Source: Flavobacterium sp. (lineage in GTDB: Bacteria; Bacteroidota; Bacteroidia; Flavobacteriales; Flavobacteriaceae). From it: DNA of 64,000 bases. The position numbers and the translations under genes are program-made. The stretch covers positions 124,001-188,000 of the forward strand of contig JADKBW010000008.1 of NCBI GenBank assembly GCA_016714905.1, in the 5' to 3' direction. The notes beneath the pieces were generated by a model. That model was not told the DNA's origin, made no database searches, and saw only the letters and a program-made list of their open reading frames with translations. Shown piece after piece: positions 36,906 to 46,325 of the stretch; within the stretch, counting starts at the first letter, position 1; each line of letters begins with the position of its first letter.

Positions 36906-37277
36906 ATGATTAGAACGCTATTATTAATAGGACTAGGCGGAAGTATCGGCAGTATACTTCGTTACCTTACTTCAGTGGTTATTGAAAAATACTACGCGAC
37001 TATTTTTCCACTACCTACTCTAATAATTAACATTCTTGGATGTTTATTGATCGGGATCATCATGGGTTTACTTGAAAAAAATCAAGCGAATGATTCTGCG
37101 ATGAAATGGTTTTTAGTAACTGGATTTTGCGGTGGTTTTACTACTTTTTCCGCGTTTGGTTACGAAAATATTCGATTACTTCAAAACGGGAATATTTTTT
37201 TAGCTTTAGTATATATTAGTACTAGTATTATCCTTGGTTTGGGTTCTGTTTGGCTGGGATTCCTTTTGGTCAAATAA
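36906..37277 (+). CDS. crcB: Fluoride channel CrcB/Fluc
   Basis: A 123-residue inner-membrane protein with four TM helices and the family motifs GGSIGSILRYL (N-terminal helix), NILGCLLIG (the Asn of the ion path) and GFCGGFTTFSAFGYE (the TM3 break with Phe-box residues). Dual-topology dimers export fluoride. The length is typical. It is divergent from guaA and 60 nt upstream of the DHH phosphoesterase gene. No fluoride riboswitch was recognised upstream. Confidence 0.95.
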   Translation: MIRTLLLIGLGGSIGSILRYLTSVVIEKYYATIFPLPTLIINILGCLLIGIIMGLLEKNQANDSAMKWFLVTGFCGGFTTFSAFGYENIRLLQNGNIFLALVYISTSIILGLGSVWLGFLLVK

Positions 37278-37322
37278 ATTGGTAACAAGTTGTTAATTTC
37301 TTTCTTTTTTGTGAAAAAAATG

Positions 37323-37330
37323 TAACTTCG
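37323..37330 (+). promoter_or_regulatory. -7-like element of the DHH phosphoesterase gene
   Basis: TAACTTCG is one base from TAnnTTTG and ends 6 nt before the ATG at 37337, so the leader would be about 3 nt. The -33 element is not clear within the T-rich upstream stretch. Confidence 0.4.
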
Positions 37331-37336
37331 CACTCT

Positions 37337-38341
37337 ATGAAAAAAGAGGAGATAGAATCTATAAATCAATTACTAGCCAATCCTAAAAAAATTGCCATTA
37401 TTCCCCACAGAAGTCCAGATGGAGATGCCATGGGATCGACGTTGGCACTATATCATTTCCTCTTGAAAGTTGGACATCAACCAGTCGTAATTGCACCGAA
37501 CGATTTTCCAGAATTCTTAGCTTGGTTGCCAAGCAGTGATCAGGTTTTGATTTTTGAAAATGAAAAAGAAAAAACCACTCAGATTCTTAACGAATGTGAT
37601 CTTATTTTTACCCTCGACTTTAATGCATTGCATCGAACTGGAGAAATGGAAAAAGTGCTCAGTCAATTGCAAGCGCCTTTCATCATGATTGATCACCATC
37701 AAAGCCCTGAAAATTACGCAACTTACACGTACTCGGATACGCAATTCGGATCGACTTGTGAAATGATTTACAATTTTATTTCATTTCTAGATAAGAAAAA
37801 CCAAATAGACAAGACCATAGCGACTTGCATTTATACAGGAATTCTAACCGACTCTGGTTCGTTTCGATTCCCAAAAACGACTGGAACTACACACCGTATT
37901 GTTGCTGAACTCATCGACCTTGGAGTTGAAAACACCAATATACCAACATGGTTATTTGACAATAGTTCCTACAACAGCATTCAATTGCTAGGTCGCGCTT
38001 TACAAAATATGATTGTCATTCCTGAATACAAAACCGCCTACATTGTTCTTTCACAAAAAGAATTAGACGAGTTTCATTATCAAAAAGGCGATACGGAAGG
38101 CATAGTTAATTATGGGCTCTCCATCAAAGGAATTCATTTGGCCGCTATTTTCATTGAGCATAAAGATGAAAACATCATTAAAATATCGTTTCGATCGCAG
38201 GGTGATTTTGATGTCAATCAATTCGCAAGGAATCACTTCAACGGTGGTGGACATATCAATGCTGCCGGTGGGAAATCTTATGAAAATATGCACGAAACAG
38301 TCCGCAAATTCAGAGATTTGCTTTCATCTATAACAATTTGA
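37337..38341 (+). CDS. DHH/DHHA1 phosphoesterase (NrnA-type oligoribonuclease / pAp phosphatase)
   Basis: A 334-residue cytosolic enzyme. The DHH domain carries PHRSPDGDAMGSTLAL, the metal-binding DFN in FTLDFNALHRTG, and the signature IDHHQSP. The DHHA1 domain ends with FNGGGHINAAGGKS. Such proteins degrade nanoRNA and pAp, and some members hydrolyse cyclic dinucleotide products. It is followed after 3 nt by gldI, and together with the isomerase genes forms a plus-strand unit. Confidence 0.93.
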   Translation: MKKEEIESINQLLANPKKIAIIPHRSPDGDAMGSTLALYHFLLKVGHQPVVIAPNDFPEFLAWLPSSDQVLIFENEKEKTTQILNECDLIFTLDFNALHRTGEMEKVLSQLQAPFIMIDHHQSPENYATYTYSDTQFGSTCEMIYNFISFLDKKNQIDKTIATCIYTGILTDSGSFRFPKTTGTTHRIVAELIDLGVENTNIPTWLFDNSSYNSIQLLGRALQNMIVIPEYKTAYIVLSQKELDEFHYQKGDTEGIVNYGLSIKGIHLAAIFIEHKDENIIKISFRSQGDFDVNQFARNHFNGGGHINAAGGKSYENMHETVRKFRDLLSSITI

Positions 38342-38344
38342 TTT

Positions 38345-38914
38345 ATGAAAAATATCATACAGCAGCTAGCCATATTATTGATTGGAGTTTTGATTTTCAC
38401 AAGTTGTTCTAAACAACAAGCTCGGAAACCTATCTCACAATCTTCGGGTTCATTTATGAGAGAATCTGCCGATCGAAACAAAAAATTGATTTCGGGAGAA
38501 GAAGCAAAAATCGACTCCATCATCAAAAGTGATCCCAACACAAAATATATTGCTTCACAAAAAGGATATTGGTATCGCTACGACAAAAGAAACGCACTTG
38601 ACACCTTGCGTCCTAAAAAAGGAGATGTGGCTAATTTCAATTACGAAATAAAAGACCTTGATGGGAATGTCATTTATTCTGAACTTGAATTAAGACCACA
38701 AGTGTATCACGTCGATAAAGAACAAAAAATTATTATGGGATTAAGACACGGAATCAAACTCATGCGTAAAAACGAAACCGTTACTTTTCTTTTTCCGTCG
38801 CATATGGGTTACGGTTATCATGGAGATGACCGAAGAATTGGACACAATCAACCGCTAATTTGTACCGTAACATTAACCGATTTTAATCCAGAAAATAAAA
38901 TTCAAACTGAATAA
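38345..38914 (+). CDS. gldI: Gliding-motility lipoprotein GldI, FKBP-type prolyl isomerase
   Basis: A 189-residue lipoprotein (lipobox FTSC, Cys20). Its FKBP fold includes KKGDVANFNYEIKDLDGNVIYS, GLRHGIKLMRKNETVTFLFPSHMGYG and a closing LICTVTLTDF strand. GldI helps fold periplasmic or outer-membrane components of the gliding/T9SS machinery. It lies 3 nt after the DHH gene and 9 nt before a cyclophilin-FKBP fusion gene. Confidence 0.93.
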   Translation: MKNIIQQLAILLIGVLIFTSCSKQQARKPISQSSGSFMRESADRNKKLISGEEAKIDSIIKSDPNTKYIASQKGYWYRYDKRNALDTLRPKKGDVANFNYEIKDLDGNVIYSELELRPQVYHVDKEQKIIMGLRHGIKLMRKNETVTFLFPSHMGYGYHGDDRRIGHNQPLICTVTLTDFNPENKIQTE

Positions 38915-38923
38915 TAAATACTA

Positions 38924-40041
38924 ATGAAAAAGCACCTCTTTTTTTTATTGACTTTAATCATATTGTCGTCTTGTAAAAACGAACACAGCAATTTGCCGGA
39001 CGGCTTGTATGCAGAGATTACGACAAATAAAGGAAATATTATTGTTAAACTATATCCCGACAAAGCACCAATAACAGTAGCCAACTTTGTTAGTTTGGCC
39101 GAAGGAAAAAATACTTTTGTAAACAGTCAATTTGAAGGAAAACCATTTTATGACGGATTAAAATTTCATCGAGTGATTCCAGAATTTATGATACAAGGCG
39201 GTGATCCATTAGGAAATGGTTCTGGTGATGCCGGGTATTTATTTAAAGACGAAATTTCTGATTTGCAATTTGAAAAAGGCGGCTTACTGGCAATGGCAAA
39301 TTCAGGCCCAGGAACCAACAGCAGTCAATTTTTTATCACCCATGTTGCAACGCCATGGCTCGACGGAAAACACACCATCTTTGGAGAAGTTGTTGACAAA
39401 GGCATGGAAGTCGTAAATGCCATTCAACAAAATGATGACATCGTTAAAATTACGATTATCAGAAATGGCGCTGAAGCAAAGAAATTTGATGCCGTCAAAG
39501 TCTTTTCGAATTACTTTTCGCAGGAATTGGAAAATCAAAAAAACAAGCTTTACTCGATGCGCAAAACAAAAAATTATATGACGCGAAATACGCGGCAATC
39601 AAAGCGGACAAGGCAATATATTTTGAGAAACTAAAGACTTTAGCAATCAAAACTAACTCAGGGTTAGCTTATAAAATTATTAAAAAAGGAACTGGCAAGA
39701 AACCACAAAACGGAGATAAGATTTTCATCAACTATGCAGGTTTCCTCGAAAATGGAGAGCTGTTTGATTCATGCTTGGAAGACGTTTCTAAAATTTTTGG
39801 TAAATTTGACCAACGAAGATGTGATGCTAAACAATATATTCCAATTCCATTTGAAGCGGGTAAAAAAGACGGAATGATTCCAGGTTTTATTGAAGGAATT
39901 GAAAAATTGTCTTTTGGAGATAAAGCTGTGATTTTTATCCCATCTGCTTTAGGATATGGCGCACAAGGAGCTGGTGGCGTTATTCCGCCGAATGCAAATA
40001 TCATTTTTGAAATAGAATTATTGGAGGCTATGCCAAAGTAA
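38924..40041 (+). CDS. Cyclophilin-FKBP fusion lipoprotein (one frameshift)
   Basis: A lipoprotein (lipobox LSSC) with an N-terminal cyclophilin domain (KFHRVIPEFMIQGGDP, GLLAMANSGPGTNSSQFFIT). It is joined by a charged helix to a C-terminal FKBP domain (GTGKKPQNGDKIFINYAG, IPGFIEGIEKLSFGDKAVIF, PPNANIIFEIELLEAMPK). As read, the frame is lost at the A-run 39537-39543. One added A gives KKQALLDAQNKKLYDAKYAAIKAD and continues into the FKBP part, about 372 residues in all. It is a tandem paralog of the next gene and follows gldI. It is probably an envelope foldase acting with GldI. Confidence 0.88.
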
Positions 40042-40111
40042 ATAAAAGAAAAGGGAATAAACCTGAAAATCCCTGCATAAAGCGAAGTAAGTAAGGAAAT
40101 TATTAATCTAA

Positions 40112-41383
40112 TTGAAAATGAAAATTAAAATTATCTTGTTATTGTTTGTGGGTATCTTGAGTGGTTATGCTCAAAAAAACACAAAACCTGCAGTGGCTAA
40201 AAAGCCTGCAACTGCAACAACAGCGAAAAAAACAGCACCTAAAACTCAAGCAAATCCTGCTGCAGAAGGATTATTTGCTGAAATTGAAACAGCAAAAGGA
40301 AAAATTGTGATTCGCTTAGAATACCAAAAAACTCCAATCACAGTGGCTAATTTTGTTTCATTAGCGGAAGGAAAAAACACATTCATTACGGATGAAAAAC
40401 TAAAAAACAAACCGTATTACGATGGATTGAAATTTCACCGTGTGATCAAAGACTTTATGATTCAAGGCGGTGACCCAGCAGGAAATGGTTCTGGTGGATG
40501 CGGCTACAGTTTCAAAGATGAAATTGTACCAGAATTCGTTTTTGACAAAGCTGGAATTTTAGCTATGGCCAATTCAGGTCCAGCAACCAATAGCAGTCAA
40601 TTTTTTATTACCCATAAAGATACTCCATGGTTGAATGGAAAACATACTATTTTTGGTTATCTAGTTTCTGGACAAGATGTGGTAAACAACATTGCTCAAG
40701 ATGATGTAATGAATAAAGTGACGATAGTTCGCAAAGGAAAACAAGCTACTGCGTTTGATGCAGTTAAAGTTTTTTCTGATTACTATGCTAACAAAGGTGA
40801 AGATGATAAGAAATTGGCAGCTGCACAAGCGGAAGAGCGCGCAAAACAAGCGGCTTTGGAAGCTGAAGCAAAAAAAGCTTATAACGCGCAATATGCTCCT
40901 GTGATGGCTGAAAAGGTAAAATACATGGCTGGAGTTAAAGCCTCTGCGACAAAATCACCAACTGGTCTTGAATATAAAATTACTAAAGTAGGTACTGGAA
41001 AAAAACCTGTTGACGGCACAAATATTTACATTCACTACGCGGGCTATTTGGAAGACGGATCTTTGTTTGATAGCAGTTATGAAGATGTATGTAAAGCCTA
41101 CGGTAAATTCGACGAAAATCGTGCAAAACAAAATGGTTACAATCCTTTTCCTTTCCAAGCTGGAAAAAAAGACGGTTTGATTCCAGGATTCTTAGAAGGA
41201 ATTAGCAATTTATCTTTTGGCGATAAAGCAGTACTATTTATTCCTTCAGCTTTAGGTTATGGCGAAAGAGGCGCAGGAAATGTAATTCCACCAAATTCTA
41301 ATATCATTTTTTGTTTGGGTTTACCCCCCCACAAAATCCCAGTTTTCTCAAAGCCCGATGGCAATCTTATCATTTATGGTTAG
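40112..41383 (+). CDS. Cyclophilin-FKBP fusion protein, C-terminus replaced at a junction
   Basis: It has a signal peptide (1-20), a Lys/Ala/Thr-rich linker (to about residue 48), a cyclophilin domain (FHRVIKDFMIQGGDP, GILAMANSGPATNSSQFFIT), a coiled Ala/Lys/Glu linker and an FKBP domain (GTGKKPVDGTNIYIHYAG, IPGFLEGISNLSFGDKAVLF). Up to NVIPPNSNIIF it matches its upstream paralog. After about 41312 the expected EVELL end is replaced by unrelated residues (CLGLPPHKIP...). The authentic stop is therefore missing; the last about 25 residues are not family sequence. This coincides with the truncated end of the convergent gene at 41348. Confidence 0.87.
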   Translation: MKMKIKIILLLFVGILSGYAQKNTKPAVAKKPATATTAKKTAPKTQANPAAEGLFAEIETAKGKIVIRLEYQKTPITVANFVSLAEGKNTFITDEKLKNKPYYDGLKFHRVIKDFMIQGGDPAGNGSGGCGYSFKDEIVPEFVFDKAGILAMANSGPATNSSQFFITHKDTPWLNGKHTIFGYLVSGQDVVNNIAQDDVMNKVTIVRKGKQATAFDAVKVFSDYYANKGEDDKKLAAAQAEERAKQAALEAEAKKAYNAQYAPVMAEKVKYMAGVKASATKSPTGLEYKITKVGTGKKPVDGTNIYIHYAGYLEDGSLFDSSYEDVCKAYGKFDENRAKQNGYNPFPFQAGKKDGLIPGFLEGISNLSFGDKAVLFIPSALGYGERGAGNVIPPNSNIIFCLGLPPHKIPVFSKPDGNLIIYG

Positions 41384-41587
41384 GCTGGGATTGGAACTAA
41401 TGATATAACCCAAGCGCAAATCTTCATCATCGTAGAACGTCAAGCGCAATTGTAATTGATTATAGACTAAAATTACGTTCTTGTCTTCATCCTTAAAGTG
41501 TTCTGGTTCTCCGTACAGCTTTTTTACATCCGCTTGTTTCATCCCAAATAACAATTGATCTATTCCGAATTTTAGTTTTACTTGCAT
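41348..41587 (-). CDS. Small flavobacterial protein, truncated at its C-terminus
   Basis: The 79 residues read MQVKLKFGIDQLLFGMKQAD, then KKLYGEPEHF and LRLTFYDDEDLRLGYIISSNP. This is the N-terminal half of a hypothetical protein that, as I recall from other flavobacteria, is about twice this length. The frame ends immediately at the anomalous stretch 41312-41390, which also cuts the convergent isomerase gene. The function is unknown. An independent contig would show whether this is a deletion or an assembly join. Confidence 0.6.
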   Translation of the reverse strand: MQVKLKFGIDQLLFGMKQADVKKLYGEPEHFKDEDKNVILVYNQLQLRLTFYDDEDLRLGYIISSNPSLTINDKIAIGL

Positions 41588-41882
41588 CTCTTATAGTTTC
41601 ATTTACAAACGCTAAAATTAGTGTTTTTGAGAAACAATTTTGAAAAGCAATGTAAAATAGACCATGTAATTACGACATTTATAATAGTTTGATTGAATAG
41701 TAAACTCTTTTCTAATATTTGAAAATTCCAAGATCGCTGAAAATAGTGCGTTTTCAACTCATCAGCATTTACCCCAAATTTCCAATTGAATGTCGTCTCT
41801 ATTCCAAAATTAAATACAAAAGAATAATAGAAGTTGTTTTGAATGATTACAAATATTTTGTTTTTTTGGTTAATCTATTCAT

Positions 41883-43178
41883 TTGCAATGTTCAAAACTA
41901 TTTCTTTTTTTGCTGTTGAAGCATTTTTGGTGCCAAAACCCGGGTCAGCTTGATCCATCTTTTGACGGTGACGGCAAAATCTATACAACTTTTGTGAGTT
42001 CGGCTTATATCAATTGGAGCTGTGCAGTTGCGACTGACGCATCGCGGGTATATCTAGCAGGCTCTGCGAACGACGGAAGCGGAACAATCAACAAGCTTTC
42101 GTGTATTGCGTTCAATCTCGACGGTACTCTGTAACGTTGACAAACGGGAAATTTTCTCTGTGCGCTAGGGTAAAACCTTCTTTGGCGGTAATTTTAAGTT
42201 GCTCGTGAATTGCGAGTCTTGCCCATGGTCGGAGATGGTTGCCGATTTGCCTTCCGTACTGCCTTGGCATGGCTACACAGCGGGAAACATCATCGGTGGT
42301 GAAACCAATAACATAAATCAGATTTTTGTCGCTCGCCTAGACCAAGAAGGATTAATTGATACTTCGTTTGGAATCGGAAAGTACAGTTTCACGATGCCGC
42401 ATAACCCAAGCAAATCTGGATCAACAATCCGCAACGGCAAAATTATCATCGCTTTTGAAGAAGGCATTGTGATGAATACCGGAGGTTACCTTTTAAAATA
42501 TTAGCCGCGGACCCCTGCTCGATAGCAGTTTATACAACTAAAATTAGAATATGTGGTCGTCGGTTACCGAGCAATCGCTACAACTCCAGATGGCGCTATA
42601 CTCGTCGCAACTACACATAACGGAAACGTCATAATAGATAAATTTGGAAATGACGGATTGCAGGATAACGTTTTCAGCGCAACCGCTGCTTATCAGTTTG
42701 AAGCCAAAGATATCTTTCTGAAAGACGGAAAAATAATGCTCGTCGGATATACTAAAGTGAGGCCATTTGTCAATACAGTAACTGAAGATTATGCTGCAAT
42801 TGCGTTCAATGAGAATGGTAGTGTGGATTCTAATTTTGGAACAAGATTCAGGGTCGATGGGCACCAATATGATACACTGAAGGTGCTATCTCGGATGGTA
42901 AAATACTAATAACAGGAAATTATGGATGGAACGGGCAATTTGTCGCCTGCCGGCTAATTGGACCTGCATCACTTGGTGCTACAACAATTGGAAAAAGCAA
43001 TGTTGGTCTATATCCAAATCCCACTTTTGATAGTAAGTTCAATATTGGACTGGGGCAGAAATACAGCCATGTTTTTGTATCAATAAGCAACACTTTAGGT
43101 CAAGAAGTACAAGCGCAGGATTATTACGACTGTGATTCTAAAAAGATTCCTGTCACTTTTAAATTAATCAACAAATAA
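41883..43178 (+). pseudogene. Decayed delta-60-repeat surface protein with T9SS sorting domain
   Basis: Segments in shifting frames belong to one secreted protein: QNPGQLDPSFDGDGKIYTTF near the start, FVARLDQEGLIDTSFGIGKYS near 42340, AIAFNENGSVDSNFGT near 42800. A type A sorting domain lies near 43005-43178 (GLYPNPTFDSKF ... FKLINK). The repeated LDxSFGxxG pattern is the delta-60 beta-propeller repeat. At least three frame changes and stops interrupt it, and the N-terminal signal peptide is not in frame. It is shorter than usual for the family, so internal sequence is probably missing. The upstream 295 bp (41588-41882) hold nothing recognisable. Confidence 0.7.
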
Positions 43179-43179
43179 T

Positions 43180-44359
43180 TTAATATTCAAATGTTCCGTA
43201 CTCGCTCTGGGTGTAAGCAGTTTCGGAGCCAGCGGCCTCTACCCGACCGACGATTTGTGCGTCGACATTAAAAAGACTTTGAAATCGCAATAATGTCATC
43301 TGCAATAGCTTCTGAAACATACAATTCCATTCTGTGACCGCAATTGAACACTTGATACATTTCCTTCCACTCTGTTTTGGATTGCTCTTGAATCATCTGG
43401 AATAAAGGCGGCACTGGAAATAAGTTATCTTTAATGATGTGAAGATTTTCAATGAAATGTAGGATTTTCGTTTGCGCTCCTCCACTGCAATGTACCATGC
43501 CATGAATTTCCTTTGAAGTGTATTTTTCTAGTATTTTCTTGATAATGGGAGCGTACGTTCTCGTTGGCGAAAGCACGAGTTTACCCGCATCTAGACTACT
43601 GTTCTCAACATTGTCAACGAGCTGTTTTGCACCAGAATACACAAGTTCTTTTGGTACTAAATCGTCGTAACTTTCCGGATATTTTGCCGCCAATTCGTGG
43701 CTAAATACATCATGGCGCGCTGAAGTCAATCCATTGCTGCCCATTCCGCCATTATAAGTATTCTCGTACGTGGCTTGTCCAAATGAAGCTAAGCCAACAA
43801 TGACGTCACTTGATTTAATATTCGCATTGTCAATCACGTCTGCCCTCTTCATTCGAGCCGTCACCGTTGAATCGACAATGATCGTTCGCACCAAATCACC
43901 CACGTCAGCAGTTTCTCCGCCTGTAGAATGAATCGTGACACCGTATGATTGTAATTCAGATATAAGTTCTTCTGTTCCGTTGATGATGGCCGCAATGACC
44001 TCACCTGGAATTCTGTTTTTGTTTCTTCCTATTGTTGACGATAGTAAAATATTATCAGTCGCCCCAACACACAACAAATCGTCGATATTCATTATCAAAG
44101 CGTCTTGTGCGATGCCTTTCCAAACGGATAAATCTCCCGTTTCCTTCCAGTACATATACGCTAGCGATGATTTTGTTCCCGCGCCATCGGCATGCATGAT
44201 CAAACAATAATCTTCATCGTTGGTTAGATAGTCTGGAACAATTTTGCAAAAAGCTTTTGGAAATAAACCTTTGTCGATGTTTTGTATGGCTTGATGAACA
44301 TCTTCTTTTGATGCCGAAACGCCGCGACCTGCGTATCGTTTGGAAGTATCTGAACTCAT
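43180..44359 (-). CDS. purM: Phosphoribosylformylglycinamidine cyclo-ligase (AIR synthetase; one frameshift)
   Basis: The enzyme forms aminoimidazole ribotide in purine synthesis. The long Bacteroidota form begins with RYAGRGVSASKEDVHQAI and contains MHADGAGTKSSLAY, IHSTGGETADVGDLVRT and MVHCSGGAQTKILH. As read it stops after ISKSF. Removing one base from the A-run at 43270-43274 continues NVDAQIVGRVEAAGSET and ends EYGTFEY at 43180-43182, giving 392 residues. The GC-rich stretch 43195-43265 is therefore coding. A -7 element lies upstream at 44383-44390. The stop abuts the end of the delta-60 pseudogene. Confidence 0.93.
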
Positions 44360-44382
44360 TCTTATGTTGTGTTGTTGTACGG

Positions 44383-44390
44383 CAAATATA
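44383..44390 (-). promoter_or_regulatory. -7 element of purM
   Basis: TATATTTG on the minus strand matches TAnnTTTG exactly. The predicted leader is about 20 nt. No clear -33 TTG is seen. Confidence 0.4.
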
Positions 44391-44415
44391 CTATTTTGAT
44401 TGGGGAATTAAGGCA

Positions 44416-45210
44416 CTAATTCTCTAGAATTAATATCTCAACCCGGCGATTTTCTTCTTCCTCTTGGGATGATTGTTCCGGAATGGGATGTAATGGTTTG
44501 CTCGTTCCAAATCCTTTGTAAGACAAACGTTTCCTGCTGATTTTTTGCCCAATAAGATAATTATAAATGGCACGGGCGCGCAGCGCTGATAACTCGTTGA
44601 TGTCAAACTGCTTTTGACAACAAATATGACCTTGAATTTCAATTTTAAGTTTGGGATTGTCCTGCAAAGCACAAAGCAAATCGTAGAGTACTGGTTTTGA
44701 TTTCGGTAAAATTCGCGGCGTCATATTATAGAAATTGATGTTTTTTAGTCGAATTGTGGTACCCACTGTTGCCTTCTTAAACTGCTCGGTCAGCGGTGTA
44801 TCTTCATCAAAATAAGCGTTTGTCTTTGGCTTTTCTATTTTGATTTTATCATAAACAATCAAGACTTTACGATTCTCAGCTTGCACTTTCGACTGTTCAA
44901 AATCTTCGCCGAATCCTCTGATTTCATAGTTTTCATTGACTTTGATTTGTTTCGACTTAAGGAAGTCTACGACTGTCTGTACTCGATGAAGCGAAAGAGA
45001 ATCATTATAGGTATTCGTTCCTTTCCAATCGCAAAAACCATAAACTTTACTTACTTCGATGTTTGGATTATTTGCAATCCATGTTTGCAATTGAGTTGTC
45101 GCTGAGTCATTAAGTGTATATTGATCAAAATCAAAAAAAATAGTCAGCTTTTCTTGAGCGTAACTGCTAAGAATGGTAAAAGTTAATATGAGAAAAAAAT
45201 ACCATTTCAT
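44416..45210 (-). CDS. Exported protein with two OmpA-like domains (copy 1)
   Basis: A 264-residue protein starting at the ATG at 45208-45210, with signal peptide MKWYFFLILTFTILSSYA. The first OmpA-like domain (about residues 20-125) contains VYGFCDWKGTNTYNDSLSLHR. The second (about 165-264) contains KIEIQGHICCQKQFD and ends EENRRVEILILEN. In the second domain the usual GHTD is GHICC, losing the Asp that normally binds peptidoglycan. It is paralogous to the gene 16 nt upstream. It is probably a periplasmic wall-associated protein. Confidence 0.85.
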   Translation of the reverse strand: MKWYFFLILTFTILSSYAQEKLTIFFDFDQYTLNDSATTQLQTWIANNPNIEVSKVYGFCDWKGTNTYNDSLSLHRVQTVVDFLKSKQIKVNENYEIRGFGEDFEQSKVQAENRKVLIVYDKIKIEKPKTNAYFDEDTPLTEQFKKATVGTTIRLKNINFYNMTPRILPKSKPVLYDLLCALQDNPKLKIEIQGHICCQKQFDINELSALRARAIYNYLIGQKISRKRLSYKGFGTSKPLHPIPEQSSQEEEENRRVEILILEN

Positions 45211-45225
45211 TATTATCAACTCTAA

Positions 45226-46108
45226 TTAGAAACTATTTCGATTTCTACTCTGCGGTTGGCAGCACGCTGGGCTTCGTCTTTTTCTGGTAAAGGGAAAATC
45301 GGTTTGGTACTGCCAAAACCTTTGTAAGTAAGGCGATTTTCTTTGATGCCATTGGCCACTAAAAATTATTGATGGCTTTCGCTCGTTGGGTAGATAAATC
45401 CAAACGATCGACTGGCATACAACACAAATGACCTTGAATTTCAATTTTGAGCTTCGGATTTTTTTGAAGCACAACCAGTAATTCATACATCTTTCCTTTC
45501 GATTCCGGAACCACAATAAACGTATTGATTTTGAAATTTAAATTGTCAATTTTGAGCTTCTCCCCGACTGGTGTTTCGGCAATTTTCTTCATAAAATTGA
45601 CATCTAATACATATTCTGACTTTGTCCCATCGGGATTGTCGAAAACCAATTTTTCGGGATATCTAATAATTTCTTTAAGTTCAGCTACGGGAGCTACTTC
45701 TTTGATTCCGAGAATTTCATTTTCTCGTTCTAAATCTTTCGCTTCGATGTAAAATAAAGTCACTTTTCGGTTCTCCGCTTTTATTTTAGACAACTGATGC
45801 AACTCACCGAAGCTTCTGGTTTTGAAATCTTCTCGGATTTTGATTTTGTCCTTTATCAGATTAAAAATGAAATTAATTCTGTTTTTCGCTAACGTATCAT
45901 TAAAACCGCTTGATCCATCTTCATCGGTAAAACCATGAATGCCGAGGATTTTTATATCCGGATTTGCCACTATCCATTGATTGAGACTCTTGGTTTCTTT
46001 TGCAGTCAACTCGAATTTGTTGCTATCGAAATACACCGAGAATTGTTCCTGAGCCGCAACGAAAGCAGTCGAAAGAATACAAAAAAAAGTAAGAAAGACA
46101 AGTTTCAT
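45226..46108 (-). CDS. Exported protein with two OmpA-like domains (copy 2, one frameshift)
   Basis: It starts at the ATG at 46106-46108 (signal peptide MKLVFLTFFCILSTAFVAA). The first OmpA domain has the intact IHGFTDEDGSSGFNDTLAKNR. The second has KIEIQGHLCCMPVDRLDLSTQRA. The frame breaks at the A-run 45361-45365. One added base continues NFLVANGIKENRLTYKGFG and ends RRVEIEIVSN, about 294 residues. It shares the GHxCC change with copy 1. The pair is probably a duplication and one transcript. Confidence 0.83.
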
Positions 46109-46182
46109 GTGGTGTTTATTTGGAGAACGGAAGTTACGTAAAAAAGTTATAGGTTGTAAGTTGGAGTTCTTTGTAACGAGAT

Positions 46183-46264
46183 GCCCTAGCCCCGATAGTA
46201 GTGAAAATCCTTTTGTGGCGGTGTTCGACACAAAAGATTGTAACGGATAGCGGGAACAGCTCCT
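46183..46264 (+). ncRNA. Structured Flavobacteria repeat element, copy B
   Basis: It begins GCCCTAGCCCCGATAG and contains AATCC with a hairpin TTTTGTG ... CACAAAA, then AGATT. It ends AGCGGGAACAGCTCCT. Same scaffold as copies A, C, D and E. It lies between two minus-strand genes and opposite to both, so it is not in the leader of either. Confidence 0.6.
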
Positions 46265-46274
46265 GACCTAAAAC

Positions 46275-46308
46275 AAAAAAGCCTGCTTCAAAATGAAACA
46301 GGCTTTCT
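46275..46308 (-). terminator. glnN terminator
   Basis: An imperfect hairpin (AAAGCCTG with CAGGCTTT, inner TTC/GAA pairs), read on the minus strand, is followed by a T-run. It lies 20 nt beyond the glnN stop codon. Confidence 0.8.
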
Positions 46309-46325
46309 TCAATACGTGTCAGGAA

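Noticed and set aside
43183..43268. GC-rich stretch suspected to be foreign DNA between the delta-60 remnant and purM
   Set aside because: After removing one base at 43270-43274 it reads as the conserved PurM C-terminus (NVDAQIVGRVEA ... GTFEY), so it is native coding sequence.
45226..45516. A separate small Arg/Lys-rich gene before OmpA copy 2
   Set aside because: The stretch is the C-terminal end of OmpA copy 2 displaced by a one-base loss; the corrected frame reads a normal OmpA tail.
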